A stretch of DNA of 64,000 nt from Anaerolineaceae bacterium (lineage in GTDB: Bacteria > Chloroflexota > Anaerolineae > Anaerolineales > Villigracilaceae): NCBI GenBank assembly GCA_009772985.1, contig WOUS01000005.1, positions 81,101-145,100 of the forward strand. The letters are read 5' to 3'. Every line of letters starts with the position of its first letter. Positions within the stretch are counted from its first letter, which is position 1. Shown here in pieces: positions 33,624 through 41,405 of the stretch. The notes beneath the pieces were generated by a model. The model searched no databases and was not told where the DNA came from. It was given only the letters and a program-made list of their open reading frames with translations. A program made the position numbers and the translations under genes.

Positions 33624-34727
33624 TCACATTTCCAAATTGCTGGCTACGCGAAATTCCTGGACGATGACACCGCCTCCGAGGAGGGTGTCTCCATCATAGA
33701 AGACCGCCGACTGGCCGGGGGTAATATCCCGCACCGGCGCGTCAAACCGGACCTGAACCCTGCTCCCCCCTTCGAGCGGTGTCACCTCCGCCGCGGCTTC
33801 GCGGGCGGTGTAACGCGTCTTGACATCAGCGCGGAACGGGGCCGCGGGCGCTTCGCCGGAGATCCAGTTGACGTCCACAGCGGTCAACTCGCGCGAGCCG
33901 AGTTCCGCCTGCGGCCCGACGATGAGCATGTTCGCGGCGGCGTCCTTCCCCAGCACGTAGAGCGGGACGGCGGATGGGACGCCCAGTCCCTTGCGCTGGC
34001 CAATGGTGTAGTCCGCCAGCCCGGTATGTTCACCCAGCGCCTCCCCGCCGCGCGTGGAGATCGGTCCGGGACGGAGGATTTCCGGGGCGTGGCGGCGGAT
34101 GAAGGCGCGGTAATCCTCCCCGGCCAGGAAGCACAGGTCCTGGCTGTCGGGGCGTTTGGCGGTCGGCAGGCCAAAAGAATCAGCGAATCTGCGAATCTGC
34201 AATTTTGGATATTCGCCAATGGGAAAGAGTGAGCGGGACAACTGCTCCTGGTTCAGAACATGCAGAACATACGACTGATCCTTCAAGCGGTCCACGGCGC
34301 GCAACAACTCGATCCGTCGTCCGTCGTCCATCGTCCGTCGTCTGACGTAATGGCCGGTGGCAAGATAGTCCGCGCCGAGGGCGAGGGCGTGTTCCAGCAA
34401 AACGCCCCAGCGGATGAGACGGTTGCAGACCAGGCACGGGTTGGGGGTCCGGGCAGCAGCGTACCCGTCGAGAAAAGCCTGCACCACCGTGGAGCGGAAC
34501 GCGTCTTTGGCGTCCACCACGTAGAAGGGAATGTCCAGTTTCGCCGCCACGCGGCGGGCAAGCGCCATCGAGTCGGGCGTACAGCAGCGGTTGGAATCCT
34601 CCCGGCCCGGCTCGGACCACAGGCGCAGCATCATGCCGGTGACGCGGTAGCCCTGCTGCTTGAGCAGCGCCGCGGCGACTGAAGAATCCACCCCGCCGGA
34701 CATGCCGACGACAACGTGCGCGTTCAT
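33624..34727 (-). CDS. mnmA: tRNA 2-thiouridylase MnmA
   Basis: 367 residues, starting at the ATG that overlaps the previous stop; the longer frame from 34985 is a shadow. MnmA adenylates and thiolates U34 of tRNA with sulfur from a cysteine desulfurase, two genes upstream here. P-loop SGGVDSSVAAALLKQQGY, first catalytic Cys in NPCLVCNRLIRWG, second in SQDLCFL. Two short segments are unusual: TMDDGRR (about 125-131) is read from tandem GACGACGGAC-type words and PKLQIRRFADSFG from tandem CAGATTCG words, as if repeat sequences had settled in surface positions. Confidence 0.96.
   Translation of the reverse strand: MNAHVVVGMSGGVDSSVAAALLKQQGYRVTGMMLRLWSEPGREDSNRCCTPDSMALARRVAAKLDIPFYVVDAKDAFRSTVVQAFLDGYAAARTPNPCLVCNRLIRWGVLLEHALALGADYLATGHYVRRRTMDDGRRIELLRAVDRLKDQSYVLHVLNQEQLSRSLFPIGEYPKLQIRRFADSFGLPTAKRPDSQDLCFLAGEDYRAFIRRHAPEILRPGPISTRGGEALGEHTGLADYTIGQRKGLGVPSAVPLYVLGKDAAANMLIVGPQAELGSRELTAVDVNWISGEAPAAPFRADVKTRYTAREAAAEVTPLEGGSRVQVRFDAPVRDITPGQSAVFYDGDTLLGGGVIVQEFRVASNLEM
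34180..34225. repeat. CAGATTCG-type tandem words inside mnmA
   Basis: Plus-strand GCGAATCTGCGAATCTGCAA followed by a looser copy and ATATTCGCC. It resembles the intergenic word-palindromes but is in frame within mnmA. Confidence 0.55.
34305..34342. repeat. TCGTCCGTCG tandem words inside mnmA
   Basis: Plus-strand tandem CGTCGTCC and CATCGTCC words across about 38 bp, in frame in mnmA at a site where the family has a variable loop. Confidence 0.55.
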
Positions 34728-35455
34728 GCGGACGGTTCTTCCAATCTGCGCGGCTCTTTGGGCCACAGGCTGAGGGTCACGTAGTAGACGATGTACACCA
34801 ACGAGGCTCCCATCAGCCATTGTGGAACATCCGGGTATTGCGCGATGGCGGCGGTCCCGACCGCGCCGTAGAGGCAGGTCAGCGTCAGGGTCAGGCGGCG
34901 GGCGATGACGGTGCGGGAGGGATAAACGTACTTGATCGGAACGAAGACCAGCACGTTGAGCAACGCCAGGATGCCGACGTTCCACCAGGGCGCGATCCGC
35001 AGGGTCAGCATATAGATGACCACCACGTTCCAGTAGGACGGGAACCCCTTGAAGTAGTGGTCGTCGGTTTTGGCGTCGGTCTGCGAGAACTGGTAAGCGG
35101 AGGTCAGCAGGATCGAGAGCGCCCCGGCCAGTTCCCAGCCGGACGGGAGCAGGCCGGCCGTGTACAACGCATAGGCCGGGACGATGACATAGGTGAAATA
35201 GTCGAGGATGTTGTCGAGCAGCGCGCCGTCGAGACCGGCGGCGTACTTCTTCACGTTGAGCAGGCGCGCCAGCGTGCCGTCGAAACTGTCCACCACGACG
35301 GCAACGATCATCCAGAGCATGGCGGCGCGGTAATCGCCGGTCTGGAAGCTGAGCAGGGCCAGGAAGCCCCAGGCCGCGCCGGAGGCGGTGAGCAGGTGGA
35401 CGCTCCAGGCAAGGATCTTGCGAAGCAGGGGAAAGCGAGGCGGAACGGATGGCAT
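34724..35455 (-). CDS. phosphatidylcholine-synthase-like CDP-alcohol phosphatidyltransferase
   Basis: 243 residues from ATG 35455; the longer frame is a shadow of the desulfurase gene. Pcs condenses CDP-diacylglycerol with choline. The CDP-alcohol motif starts at DSFDGTLARLLNV and continues with GLDGALLDNILDYFTYVIVPAYALY, the extended form found in Pcs rather than in PgsA or PssA. About eight helices. A 4-nt overlap with mnmA and a 13-nt gap to the desulfurase gene place a lipid enzyme inside a tRNA-thiolation operon, which is unusual. Choline specificity is inferred from motif similarity. Confidence 0.8.
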   Translation of the reverse strand: MPSVPPRFPLLRKILAWSVHLLTASGAAWGFLALLSFQTGDYRAAMLWMIVAVVVDSFDGTLARLLNVKKYAAGLDGALLDNILDYFTYVIVPAYALYTAGLLPSGWELAGALSILLTSAYQFSQTDAKTDDHYFKGFPSYWNVVVIYMLTLRIAPWWNVGILALLNVLVFVPIKYVYPSRTVIARRLTLTLTCLYGAVGTAAIAQYPDVPQWLMGASLVYIVYYVTLSLWPKEPRRLEEPSA

Positions 35456-35468
35456 GATGACTCCCTCG

Positions 35469-36632
35469 TCAGGCAGAATGGAGTTGGCGCAAGCGGGATA
35501 TTTTTTCGGGCAGGACCGACAGGAAGGCTTCCACCTGTCCGGCGGTCGTGCCGGCGCCGAGCGTGACGCGCAGCGAGCCGAGCGCCCACTCGCGCGGCAG
35601 TCCCAGCGACTTGAGCGCTTCAGACGGCTCCGGGCTGCCGGTCTTGCAGGCCGAGCCGGAGGAGCAGGCAAACCCGGCCGCGTCGAGCGCTTGCAGCAGG
35701 GCGTTGCCGTCCACGTCCTTGAAGGCAAAAGAACAGTGATTAGGCAATCGGGTAACAGGGTGACCGGTCAGGCGCGCGTCTGGGATGGACTCGAGCAGCG
35801 CGCCGATGAGGTGGTCGCGCAGCGGGCGGACGTGCGCGGCGCGGGCGTCCCGTTCCTGGACCGTCAGCCGGAGCGCCTCGGCCAGACCGACGATGTACGG
35901 CACGTTGGACGTGCCGGCGCGCAGACCGGCTTCCTGCCCGCCGCCGGTCAGGTGCGGGACGAGCGGCGTGCCTTTGCGGACGTACAGCGCGCCGCTGCCC
36001 TTCGGACCGTAGAACTTGTGCGCGCCGAGCGCGAGCAGGTCCACGCCCAGCGCGTCCACGTCCACGGGCAGGTAGGCAGCCGCCTGGACCGCGTCCGTGT
36101 GGAAGGGCACGCCCTGCGCGCGGCAAACGGCGGCAATCTCGGCCACCGGATTGATCGTGCCGATCTCGTTGTTGGCATACATGACCGAGACGACCGCCGT
36201 CTCGTGGCAGATGGCCTTCGCGACCGTCTCCGGGTGGATCATGCCATGTTCGTCGGCGTCCAGCCATTCGATCTTGAAGCCGTGATACTTCGCCAGGTGC
36301 TCGACGGTTTTCGTCACCGCCGGGTGTTCGAGGCGCGAGGTCAGGATCCAGTCGGCGCCGGTCTTCTCGCGCATGGCGAGGGCCGCGCCGCGCAGGGCCA
36401 GGTTGTCAGACTCGGAGCCGCAGGAGGTGAAGACGACTTCGTCCGGGCGGCAGTTCAGCGCGGCGGCCACCGTCTCGCGGGCTGACTCGACCGCCGCCTC
36501 GGCGATCTGTCCATGGCGATGGATGGAGGAAGGGTTGCCGAATGACTCGTTGAAATACGGCAGCATCGCGTCAATGACGCGCGGGTCCACGGGAGTGGTG
36601 GCGGAGTAATCGAGGTAGATTGGCAGGTTCAT
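35469..36632 (-). CDS. cysteine desulfurase (NifS/IscS family)
   Basis: 387 residues. Takes sulfur from L-cysteine for Fe-S clusters and tRNA thiolation. PLP Lys206 in ALGAHKFYGPKG, substrate-binding LEHPAV (101-106), FHTDAVQAAAYLPVDV with the PLP Asp180, and the persulfide-forming Cys329 in CSSGSACKTG. The short tip loop with SSGSAC fits class II or NifS-like members with Fe-S/tRNA partners. First gene of the operon that continues with the Pcs-like enzyme and mnmA. Confidence 0.95.
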   Translation of the reverse strand: MNLPIYLDYSATTPVDPRVIDAMLPYFNESFGNPSSIHRHGQIAEAAVESARETVAAALNCRPDEVVFTSCGSESDNLALRGAALAMREKTGADWILTSRLEHPAVTKTVEHLAKYHGFKIEWLDADEHGMIHPETVAKAICHETAVVSVMYANNEIGTINPVAEIAAVCRAQGVPFHTDAVQAAAYLPVDVDALGVDLLALGAHKFYGPKGSGALYVRKGTPLVPHLTGGGQEAGLRAGTSNVPYIVGLAEALRLTVQERDARAAHVRPLRDHLIGALLESIPDARLTGHPVTRLPNHCSFAFKDVDGNALLQALDAAGFACSSGSACKTGSPEPSEALKSLGLPREWALGSLRVTLGAGTTAGQVEAFLSVLPEKISRLRQLHSA

Positions 36633-36865
36633 GGCGGGGATTATACTGCTCCTTGTATAAATTTTTGGACTGAAGCAGCCAAAAGGCAGGAGAAAAACAG
36701 CGAACCGGATTCAAATATTACCGCAGTACTCTGCAGCGCTGCCGGGAAGGAAACAGCCCCGGCTGAGGCAAGGCCGGGAAACGGCGGGCAGGCCGGAGGT
36801 CCGGCAGGCGCGGGAAATTTACAGAATTGCAACACGGTCAACGTTTCTGCACCAGTATTCTTTGT

Positions 36866-36871
36866 TACAAT
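36866..36871 (+). promoter_or_regulatory. -10 box upstream of the ECF sigma gene
   Basis: TACAAT about 50 nt before the sigma-factor start, within G-poor DNA. No convincing -35; ECF promoters do not need a TACAAT, so this may be the housekeeping start site. The rest of 36633-36921 has no supported gene. Confidence 0.35.
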
Positions 36872-36921
36872 GCTCGCAGATCGCATCCGTATCTTCCGAA
36901 GGAGTAACCACGTCATAGAAC

Positions 36922-37470
36922 ATGGAAACTGCTGTGCCTAATGAGGCCGAACTCCTGGAACGCGCCTTGCGCTTCGACCGCCAGGCCTTAGCGCAAATCT
37001 ACGACCTGTACAGCCCCGGCATCCACCGTTACGCGCTCAGGCTGCTCGGCGATACCGCCCAGGCCGAGGACTGCGTCGCGGAAACCTTCAGCCGTTTCCT
37101 GCACGCCCTGCGCGCCCGGAAAGGCCCCCGCAATTACATCCAGGCCTATCTGTACCGCACCGCGCACAACTGGATCGCCGACCAGTACCGGAAAGCGCCA
37201 AGCGCGCCGGTTGAGCTGAGCGAACAAATCGCCGACAAACACGCCGGCCCGGAAGATGAGTATTGGGAGCAAAACCGGCAGGCCCGCCTCAGGCTGGCCC
37301 TGCGCAAACTGACCCCCGACCAGCAGCAAGTCATTGCGCTCAAATTTGTCGAGGGCTGGGAGAACGAAGCGGTCGCCCGCGCGCTCGGCAAACCAGTCGG
37401 CGCCGTCAAATCTTTGCAGCACCGGGCGCTGGCAACCTTGCAGCGCCTGCTCAGGAACGAGGAACTGTGA
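36922..37470 (+). CDS. ECF-type sigma-70 factor
   Basis: 182 residues. Region 2 (about 20-88) with IYDLYSPGIHRYALRLLGD and AYLYRTAHNWIADQYR; region 4 (about 122-175) with LTPDQQQVIALKFVEGWENEAVARALGKPVGAVKSLQHRALATLQRLL. No region 3. The stop overlaps the next start (TGATG), so it is made together with its likely membrane partner. Such pairs are common in Chloroflexota. Confidence 0.94.
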   Translation: METAVPNEAELLERALRFDRQALAQIYDLYSPGIHRYALRLLGDTAQAEDCVAETFSRFLHALRARKGPRNYIQAYLYRTAHNWIADQYRKAPSAPVELSEQIADKHAGPEDEYWEQNRQARLRLALRKLTPDQQQVIALKFVEGWENEAVARALGKPVGAVKSLQHRALATLQRLLRNEEL

Positions 37471-38411
37471 TGAGCAAAAACGATGAAATTAACCCGCAAT
37501 TGATCGCCCGCCTGGAGGAACTCAGGAACGTCCCGGCGCGGGACCCGCACACTGCCGCGCGCGGACGCGCCCGCTTCCTGGCCCAGGCCGCCGCGGCCGC
37601 GCCCGTATCTGCCCGCGAGGGGCGGCGTCACAAGGACTGGAGACTGCTCTCCAGAAAGGAAAGGCTTGTGATGAATACTGTCATTTCAATCGTGGTGACC
37701 CTGGTGGTGCTCTTGAGCGGAGGCGTAACCGTCGCCGCGGCGCAGGACGACCTGCCCAACCAGCCGCTCTACCAGGTCAAACTATCCAGCGAGGACGCGC
37801 GCTTGTGGCTGAACGCCGATCCGCAGACCGAGGTTGGCCTGCTGATGCAACTCGTCCAGACGCGCGTCAGCGAAATGAATGCCCTGGCGGCCATGGGCGT
37901 GACCCCGCCCGCACAGGTGAAGGAACGGCTGGAACAGCACCTCCAGCAGGCATTCCAGATCGCGGCCGGGATGGAGGATGCCGCCATGCAGGGCGCGCTG
38001 GTGGAAATGCAGAACACCTTCCGCGAACAACTGCAAATCATGAACGCCGCGCAAACACAGAATTCCGGCGAAACCGCCCAGGTGATGCTGCAAGTGCGCG
38101 CCATGCTCGAAAACCGCCTGCGCCTGGTCGAGGCCGGCATGGCCGACCCGCAGGGATTCCAGAACACCTATCGCCACGAAGAAGAACTGCGCATCGGGCA
38201 GACCGGCACGCCCCAGCCTTCCGGCACGCCCGTCCCCGGCGGGAACGGCAATGGCGGGAACGGCAACGGCGGGCCAGGCACAGTCACGCCCCCGCTTCCA
38301 GGCGGGACCGAAACCCCGCAAGGAACAGAAGAACCAGGAGCCACCCCCACCCCCTGCAGCCCCGACTACATGCAGACTCCCACTCCCGGTGAATCGGGTC
38401 ATAAACCTTAG
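37470..38411 (+). CDS. DUF5667 membrane protein, probable partner of the sigma factor
   Basis: 313 residues. Soluble N-terminus (1-65), one membrane helix (about 69-91, VISIVVTLVVLLSGGVTVAAAA-like), then an extracytoplasmic helical domain that begins DDLPNQPLYQVKLSSEDARLWL, the DUF5667 signature, and a Gly/Pro/Thr-rich tail (about 240-313, with GGNGNGG repeats). The single-helix topology and gene order suggest that it holds the sigma factor at the membrane, but a classical zinc anti-sigma motif is absent. Strong terminator downstream. Confidence 0.82.
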   Translation: MSKNDEINPQLIARLEELRNVPARDPHTAARGRARFLAQAAAAAPVSAREGRRHKDWRLLSRKERLVMNTVISIVVTLVVLLSGGVTVAAAQDDLPNQPLYQVKLSSEDARLWLNADPQTEVGLLMQLVQTRVSEMNALAAMGVTPPAQVKERLEQHLQQAFQIAAGMEDAAMQGALVEMQNTFREQLQIMNAAQTQNSGETAQVMLQVRAMLENRLRLVEAGMADPQGFQNTYRHEEELRIGQTGTPQPSGTPVPGGNGNGGNGNGGPGTVTPPLPGGTETPQGTEEPGATPTPCSPDYMQTPTPGESGHKP

Positions 38412-38441
38412 CATTTCGAACATTTTTCGCTAAATCACAAC

Positions 38442-38478
38442 TCGATGCCCCCGCTCCTTCCAAAGGCGGGGGCATCGA
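38442..38478 (+). terminator. terminator of the sigma/DUF5667 operon
   Basis: TCGATGCCCCCGC pairs exactly with GCGGGGGCATCGA (13 bp, 11-nt loop), then ATATTTATG. Confidence 0.85.
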
Positions 38479-38503
38479 ATATTTATGATAATTATCTATA
38501 TTA

Positions 38504-38532
38504 TTGACAAAGTGGAACCAGACGGTTATACT
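38504..38532 (+). promoter_or_regulatory. consensus promoter of the SufR-like gene, leaderless
   Basis: TTGACA, exactly 17 nt, TATACT. The start ATG is at 38540, about where transcription should begin, so the mRNA would be leaderless. The sequence between -35 and -10 (AAGTGGAACCAGACGG) could hold a regulator site. Confidence 0.78.
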
Positions 38533-38539
38533 CCAATTC

Positions 38540-39163
38540 ATGAAAAGCACGCGTGACCGAATCCTGCAAACCCTGGCAAAGCACCCCCGCGCGACCATCA
38601 CCGGGCTGGCCGAGGCAGTCGGCATCAACCCCATCTCCGTCCGCCACCACCTGACCAACCTGCAAGTGGAAGGCCTGGTAACGGCGGAGGAGGAACGGCA
38701 CGGGGTCGGGCGTCCGCGCCTGGTCTACCTGCTGACCGAGCACGGGATGGAGCGCTTCCCCACCCGCTACCTGCGCCTGACCTCGCGCCTGCTCGATCAG
38801 TTGAAATCCACCATGCCCGCGCCGATGGTCAGCAAACTGTTCCTGCAAATGGCCACCGACATGGCCGATGATTACGCCGAACAGATGAAAGGCCTCTCGA
38901 TGGAAGAGCGCCTCGATCTTGCCAAAACCCTGCTGGCCGAGGAAGGCTTCGATGTCGAATGGGAGAAAGCCGGCGAGCAGTACCGCATCCACGAGATCAC
39001 CTGTCCGTACCTGCAGATCGGGCAGAACCACCCGGAAGTCTGCACGGTGGACCAAACGCTCATCTCGCGCATGTTGGCAGTGCCGGCCGAAAAGGTGCAG
39101 TGCATCCTGGCAGGCGACGCCAAGTGCACATACGTCGTCCAGGCGGATGGAAAGGCCAAATGA
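38540..39163 (+). CDS. SufR-like Fe-S-sensing transcriptional regulator
   Basis: 207 residues; ATG at 38540 chosen over an upstream TTG that lies in the promoter. N-terminal winged helix (about 5-70: ITGLAEAVGINPISVRHHLTNLQVEGLV, RHGVGRPRLVYLLTEHG). Dimerisation helix about 75-130. C-terminal domain with four Cys (155, 168, 188, 196: CPYL, HPEVC, QCIL, AKCTY), the spacing of SufR-type cluster ligands. Predicted to sense Fe-S or iron status. It probably also represses its own leaderless promoter. Coupled by ATGA to a MIP18-family gene. Confidence 0.87.
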   Translation: MKSTRDRILQTLAKHPRATITGLAEAVGINPISVRHHLTNLQVEGLVTAEEERHGVGRPRLVYLLTEHGMERFPTRYLRLTSRLLDQLKSTMPAPMVSKLFLQMATDMADDYAEQMKGLSMEERLDLAKTLLAEEGFDVEWEKAGEQYRIHEITCPYLQIGQNHPEVCTVDQTLISRMLAVPAEKVQCILAGDAKCTYVVQADGKAK

Positions 39164-39516
39164 GCGGCGACACAGATTCAGGGCCCAACGAGATCCGCTG
39201 GGACCTGCACGACACGCACCCGGACCTTGTGCCGGCCCTGCGCGCCAAACTGTCCGAAGTCATGGACCCGGAGATCGGCCTGAGCGTCATCCAGTTGGGA
39301 CTGATCCGCAAGGTCAGCGTGGAGAATAACGAAGGGAAGATGTACGTGCTGTTGACCACTCCCTTCTGCCCCTACGGTCCGGCCATGCTGGCAACGATCA
39401 AGCAGAAAGCCGCCGAAGGATTGGGAATGCCGGTGGCTGTCGAACTCGGCTTCGAGCCGTGGGATTTTTCGATGATGGAAGACCCCGGCGCAATTGACTG
39501 GGGCATGTACATGTAA
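39160..39516 (+). CDS. MIP18/DUF59-family Fe-S assembly protein
   Basis: 118 residues, start overlapping the regulator stop; the longer frame from 38959 is a shadow. MIP18/SufT-like proteins help insert Fe-S clusters. LRAKLSEVMDPEIGLSVIQLGLIRKV is the family opening and the reactive Cys is in LLTTPFCPYGPAML. The C-terminal FEPWDFSMMEDPGAIDWGMYM is a local extension. With the SufR-like gene it forms a compact Fe-S regulation pair. Confidence 0.92.
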   Translation: MSGDTDSGPNEIRWDLHDTHPDLVPALRAKLSEVMDPEIGLSVIQLGLIRKVSVENNEGKMYVLLTTPFCPYGPAMLATIKQKAAEGLGMPVAVELGFEPWDFSMMEDPGAIDWGMYM

Positions 39517-39518
39517 CC

Positions 39519-39555
39519 AAATCCCCGGCTTCTGGAAAGAGGCCGGGGATTTTTT
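39519..39555 (+). terminator. terminator of the SufR/MIP18 operon
   Basis: AATCCCCGGC (39520-39529) pairs with GCCGGGGATT (39542-39551), then TTTT. Confidence 0.92.
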
Positions 39556-39578
39556 AGTTCATTGGGAATTGCCGTGGC

Positions 39579-39631
39579 GTAGGGGCAGACCTGGGTGTCT
39601 GCCCTGGGCGAACACGCAGGTTCGCCCCTAC
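39579..39631. repeat. BIME-like element with GTAG and CTAC ends
   Basis: GTAG, hairpin GGGCAGAC/GTCTGCCC, two bases, hairpin GGCGAAC/GTTCGCC, CTAC. Outer arms GTAGGGGC and GCCCCTAC can also pair to give a cruciform. Confidence 0.8.
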
Positions 39632-39691
39632 GGGTGGGGGTGTGTCACGGCAAATCCCAGAGAACCGATTTTTTGATCATCATAAACGCGT

Positions 39692-39719
39692 TGCGGCGGC
39701 GGGAAATCCCGCCGCCGCA
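39692..39719 (-). terminator. hairpin after the SCP2 gene
   Basis: TGCGGCGGCGGG-AAAT-CCCGCCGCCGCA, 12-bp perfect stem, 30 nt beyond the SCP2-type stop. Weak T content follows on the minus strand. Confidence 0.6.
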
Positions 39720-39748
39720 GCAAACCCTCCTTTGGCGTGGAGGCTGGC

Positions 39749-40075
39749 TCAGCGGATCTTGAACATGGTCATCAGTTTCATGGCCAGGTTCAGGTCGCCG
39801 GCCAGTTTGATCTTGCCCTGCATGAAAGCCTGCATCCCGTCCAGTTCGCCGGTGAACACCTTGACGTAATCGCTGGAATCGGCGGACAGGGTCATCTTCG
39901 GGCTGGGGTGCGCGCCCTGCTCCGTGGTGCATTTGCCATCCTTGATGGCGGCAAACCAGTCGCCCGCTTCCGCGCCGGTGAACTTGAACTGGATGACTGC
40001 ATCCAACCCGGGGGCTTTTTCCGGCAGGAAGGCTTTGGGCATTTTAGACATCAGGTCAGCAACTGTGAGAGGCAT
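39749..40075 (-). CDS. SCP2 sterol-carrier-domain protein
   Basis: 108 residues, one SCP2 domain. It binds fatty-acyl-CoA or other lipids and often accompanies beta-oxidation enzymes. DAVIQFKFTGAEAGDWFAAIKDGKCTTEQGAHPSPKMTLSADSSDYVKVFTGELDGMQAFMQGKIKLAGD contains the typical acidic and Gly-rich turns; the final helix is LNLAMKLMTMF. AAAAGGAG precedes the start. Last gene of the beta-oxidation operon, separated from the thiolase gene by a palindromic repeat. Confidence 0.93.
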   Translation of the reverse strand: MPLTVADLMSKMPKAFLPEKAPGLDAVIQFKFTGAEAGDWFAAIKDGKCTTEQGAHPSPKMTLSADSSDYVKVFTGELDGMQAFMQGKIKLAGDLNLAMKLMTMFKIR

Positions 40076-40096
40076 AAGATTCTCCTTTTGTTAGTG

Positions 40097-40200
40097 TGTC
40101 ATTGCGAGCCGCCCTTTGGCGAAGCAATCTCCTCGCTTGCCGGGGGATTGCTTCGGGTCTCGATACGCCCCTCCGGGGCTACTCGACCCTCGCAATGACA
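40097..40200. repeat. 104-bp palindromic element in the beta-oxidation operon
   Basis: Outer arms TGTCATTGCGAG (40097-40108) and CTCGCAATGACA (40189-40200), inner arms GAAGCAATC (40121-40129) and GATTGCTTC (40146-40154), plus a further CGCCCC-TCC-GGGGC hairpin. It fills the gap between the thiolase and SCP2 genes and could stall or terminate part of the transcription. Confidence 0.78.
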
Positions 40201-40205
40201 AATGG

Positions 40206-41390
40206 TTATTGCAGATTTTCGAAGATGGCCGCCGCGCCCATCCCGCCGCCGATGCACATGGAGACCATGCCATAGCGGGACTTGCGCCGCGCCATTTCGT
40301 AAATCAACTGGACCGTGAGTTTGCCGCCGGTGCAGCCGAGCGGATGCCCCAGCGCGATGGCGCCGCCGTTGACGTTGACCTTATCCATGTTCAGTCCCAG
40401 TTCACGCGCCACTGCCAAAGACTGGGCGGCAAAGGCCTCGTTCAATTCGATCAGGTCAATATCATCAAGTTTCATCCCGGCCACTTTCAGCGCCTTCGGG
40501 ATGGCGGCAATCGGGCCGAGTCCCATCACCTCCGGCGGGACGCCGCCCACCGCAAACGCCACGAAACGCGCCAGCGGCTTGAGTCCCAGCGCGGCGGCCT
40601 TTTCGGCAGACATGACCGCCACTACCGCCGCGCCGTCGGACATCTGCGACGAGTTGCCCGCCGTCACCGTGCCGCCCTCCTTGAAGGCCGGCTTGAGCTT
40701 GGCAAGCGCTTCCAGGTTCGTATCGGCGCGCGGACCTTCATCCCGTTTCACCGCGAATTTCCTCAAAACCGGTTTACCGTCCGGGCCGAGTTCCTTCACC
40801 TCCACGTCAATCGTGACGAGTTCGGGATCGAAACGGCCTGAGTTGACCGCCTCTGCGGCGCGCTGGTTGCTGCGCAGGGCAAAGGCATCCTGCTCCTCGC
40901 GGCTGATCTTGTATTTCACCGAGACGTTCTCGGCCGTCAGTCCCATGTTGGTGTAGTAATGCGGCAGTTCCATGGCAAAGTACGGGTTCACCGCGAACTT
41001 ATATCCCATCATTGGCACCATGCTCATGGATTCCACCCCGCCGGCAATGGCCGCGTCGATCTGGCCGGCCAGGATGGCGTAGGCGACGTGGGCGATGCTC
41101 TGCACGCCGGAGGAACAGTAACGGTTGATCGTCTCGCCGGGGACCGAATCCGGCAGGCCGGCGCGCAGGGCCACCATGCGCGCCATGTTGAGGCCCTGCT
41201 CCCCTTCCGGGAAGGCACAGCCGAGGACAACATCTTCAACTTCTTTCGGATCCAGTTTCGGGGTCCGATGGAGCAGCTCGCGGATGACCGTCGCGCCGAG
41301 TTCATCCGGGCGGACAGTCGCCAGTCCGCCGCGTTTGGCTTTGCCCACGGGCGTGCGCACTGCGCTGACAATTACGGCTTCACGTGACAT
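40206..41390 (-). CDS. acetyl-CoA acyltransferase (thiolase)
   Basis: 394 residues. Cleaves 3-ketoacyl-CoA in the last step of beta-oxidation. Nucleophile Cys in [14 protein letters not shown] (about 88-101), His in [19 protein letters not shown] and second catalytic Cys in [13 protein letters not shown]. Same operon as FadN-type protein (15-nt gap) and two acyl-CoA dehydrogenases, so it likely acts on medium or long acyl chains. Confidence 0.96.
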   Translation of the reverse strand: MSREAVIVSAVRTPVGKAKRGGLATVRPDELGATVIRELLHRTPKLDPKEVEDVVLGCAFPEGEQGLNMARMVALRAGLPDSVPGETINRYCSSGVQSIAHVAYAILAGQIDAAIAGGVESMSMVPMMGYKFAVNPYFAMELPHYYTNMGLTAENVSVKYKISREEQDAFALRSNQRAAEAVNSGRFDPELVTIDVEVKELGPDGKPVLRKFAVKRDEGPRADTNLEALAKLKPAFKEGGTVTAGNSSQMSDGAAVVAVMSAEKAAALGLKPLARFVAFAVGGVPPEVMGLGPIAAIPKALKVAGMKLDDIDLIELNEAFAAQSLAVARELGLNMDKVNVNGGAIALGHPLGCTGGKLTVQLIYEMARRKSRYGMVSMCIGGGMGAAAIFENLQ

Positions 41391-41405
41391 GATACACCTC
41401 CATTC

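Noticed and set aside
36641..36916. 91-codon minus-strand frame between desulfurase and sigma genes
   Set aside because: No ribosome site, odd composition, and it occupies the promoter region of the sigma gene.
37146..38423. Minus-strand frames opposite to sigma and DUF5667 genes
   Set aside because: Composition shadows; the plus-strand genes show complete family motifs and coupling.
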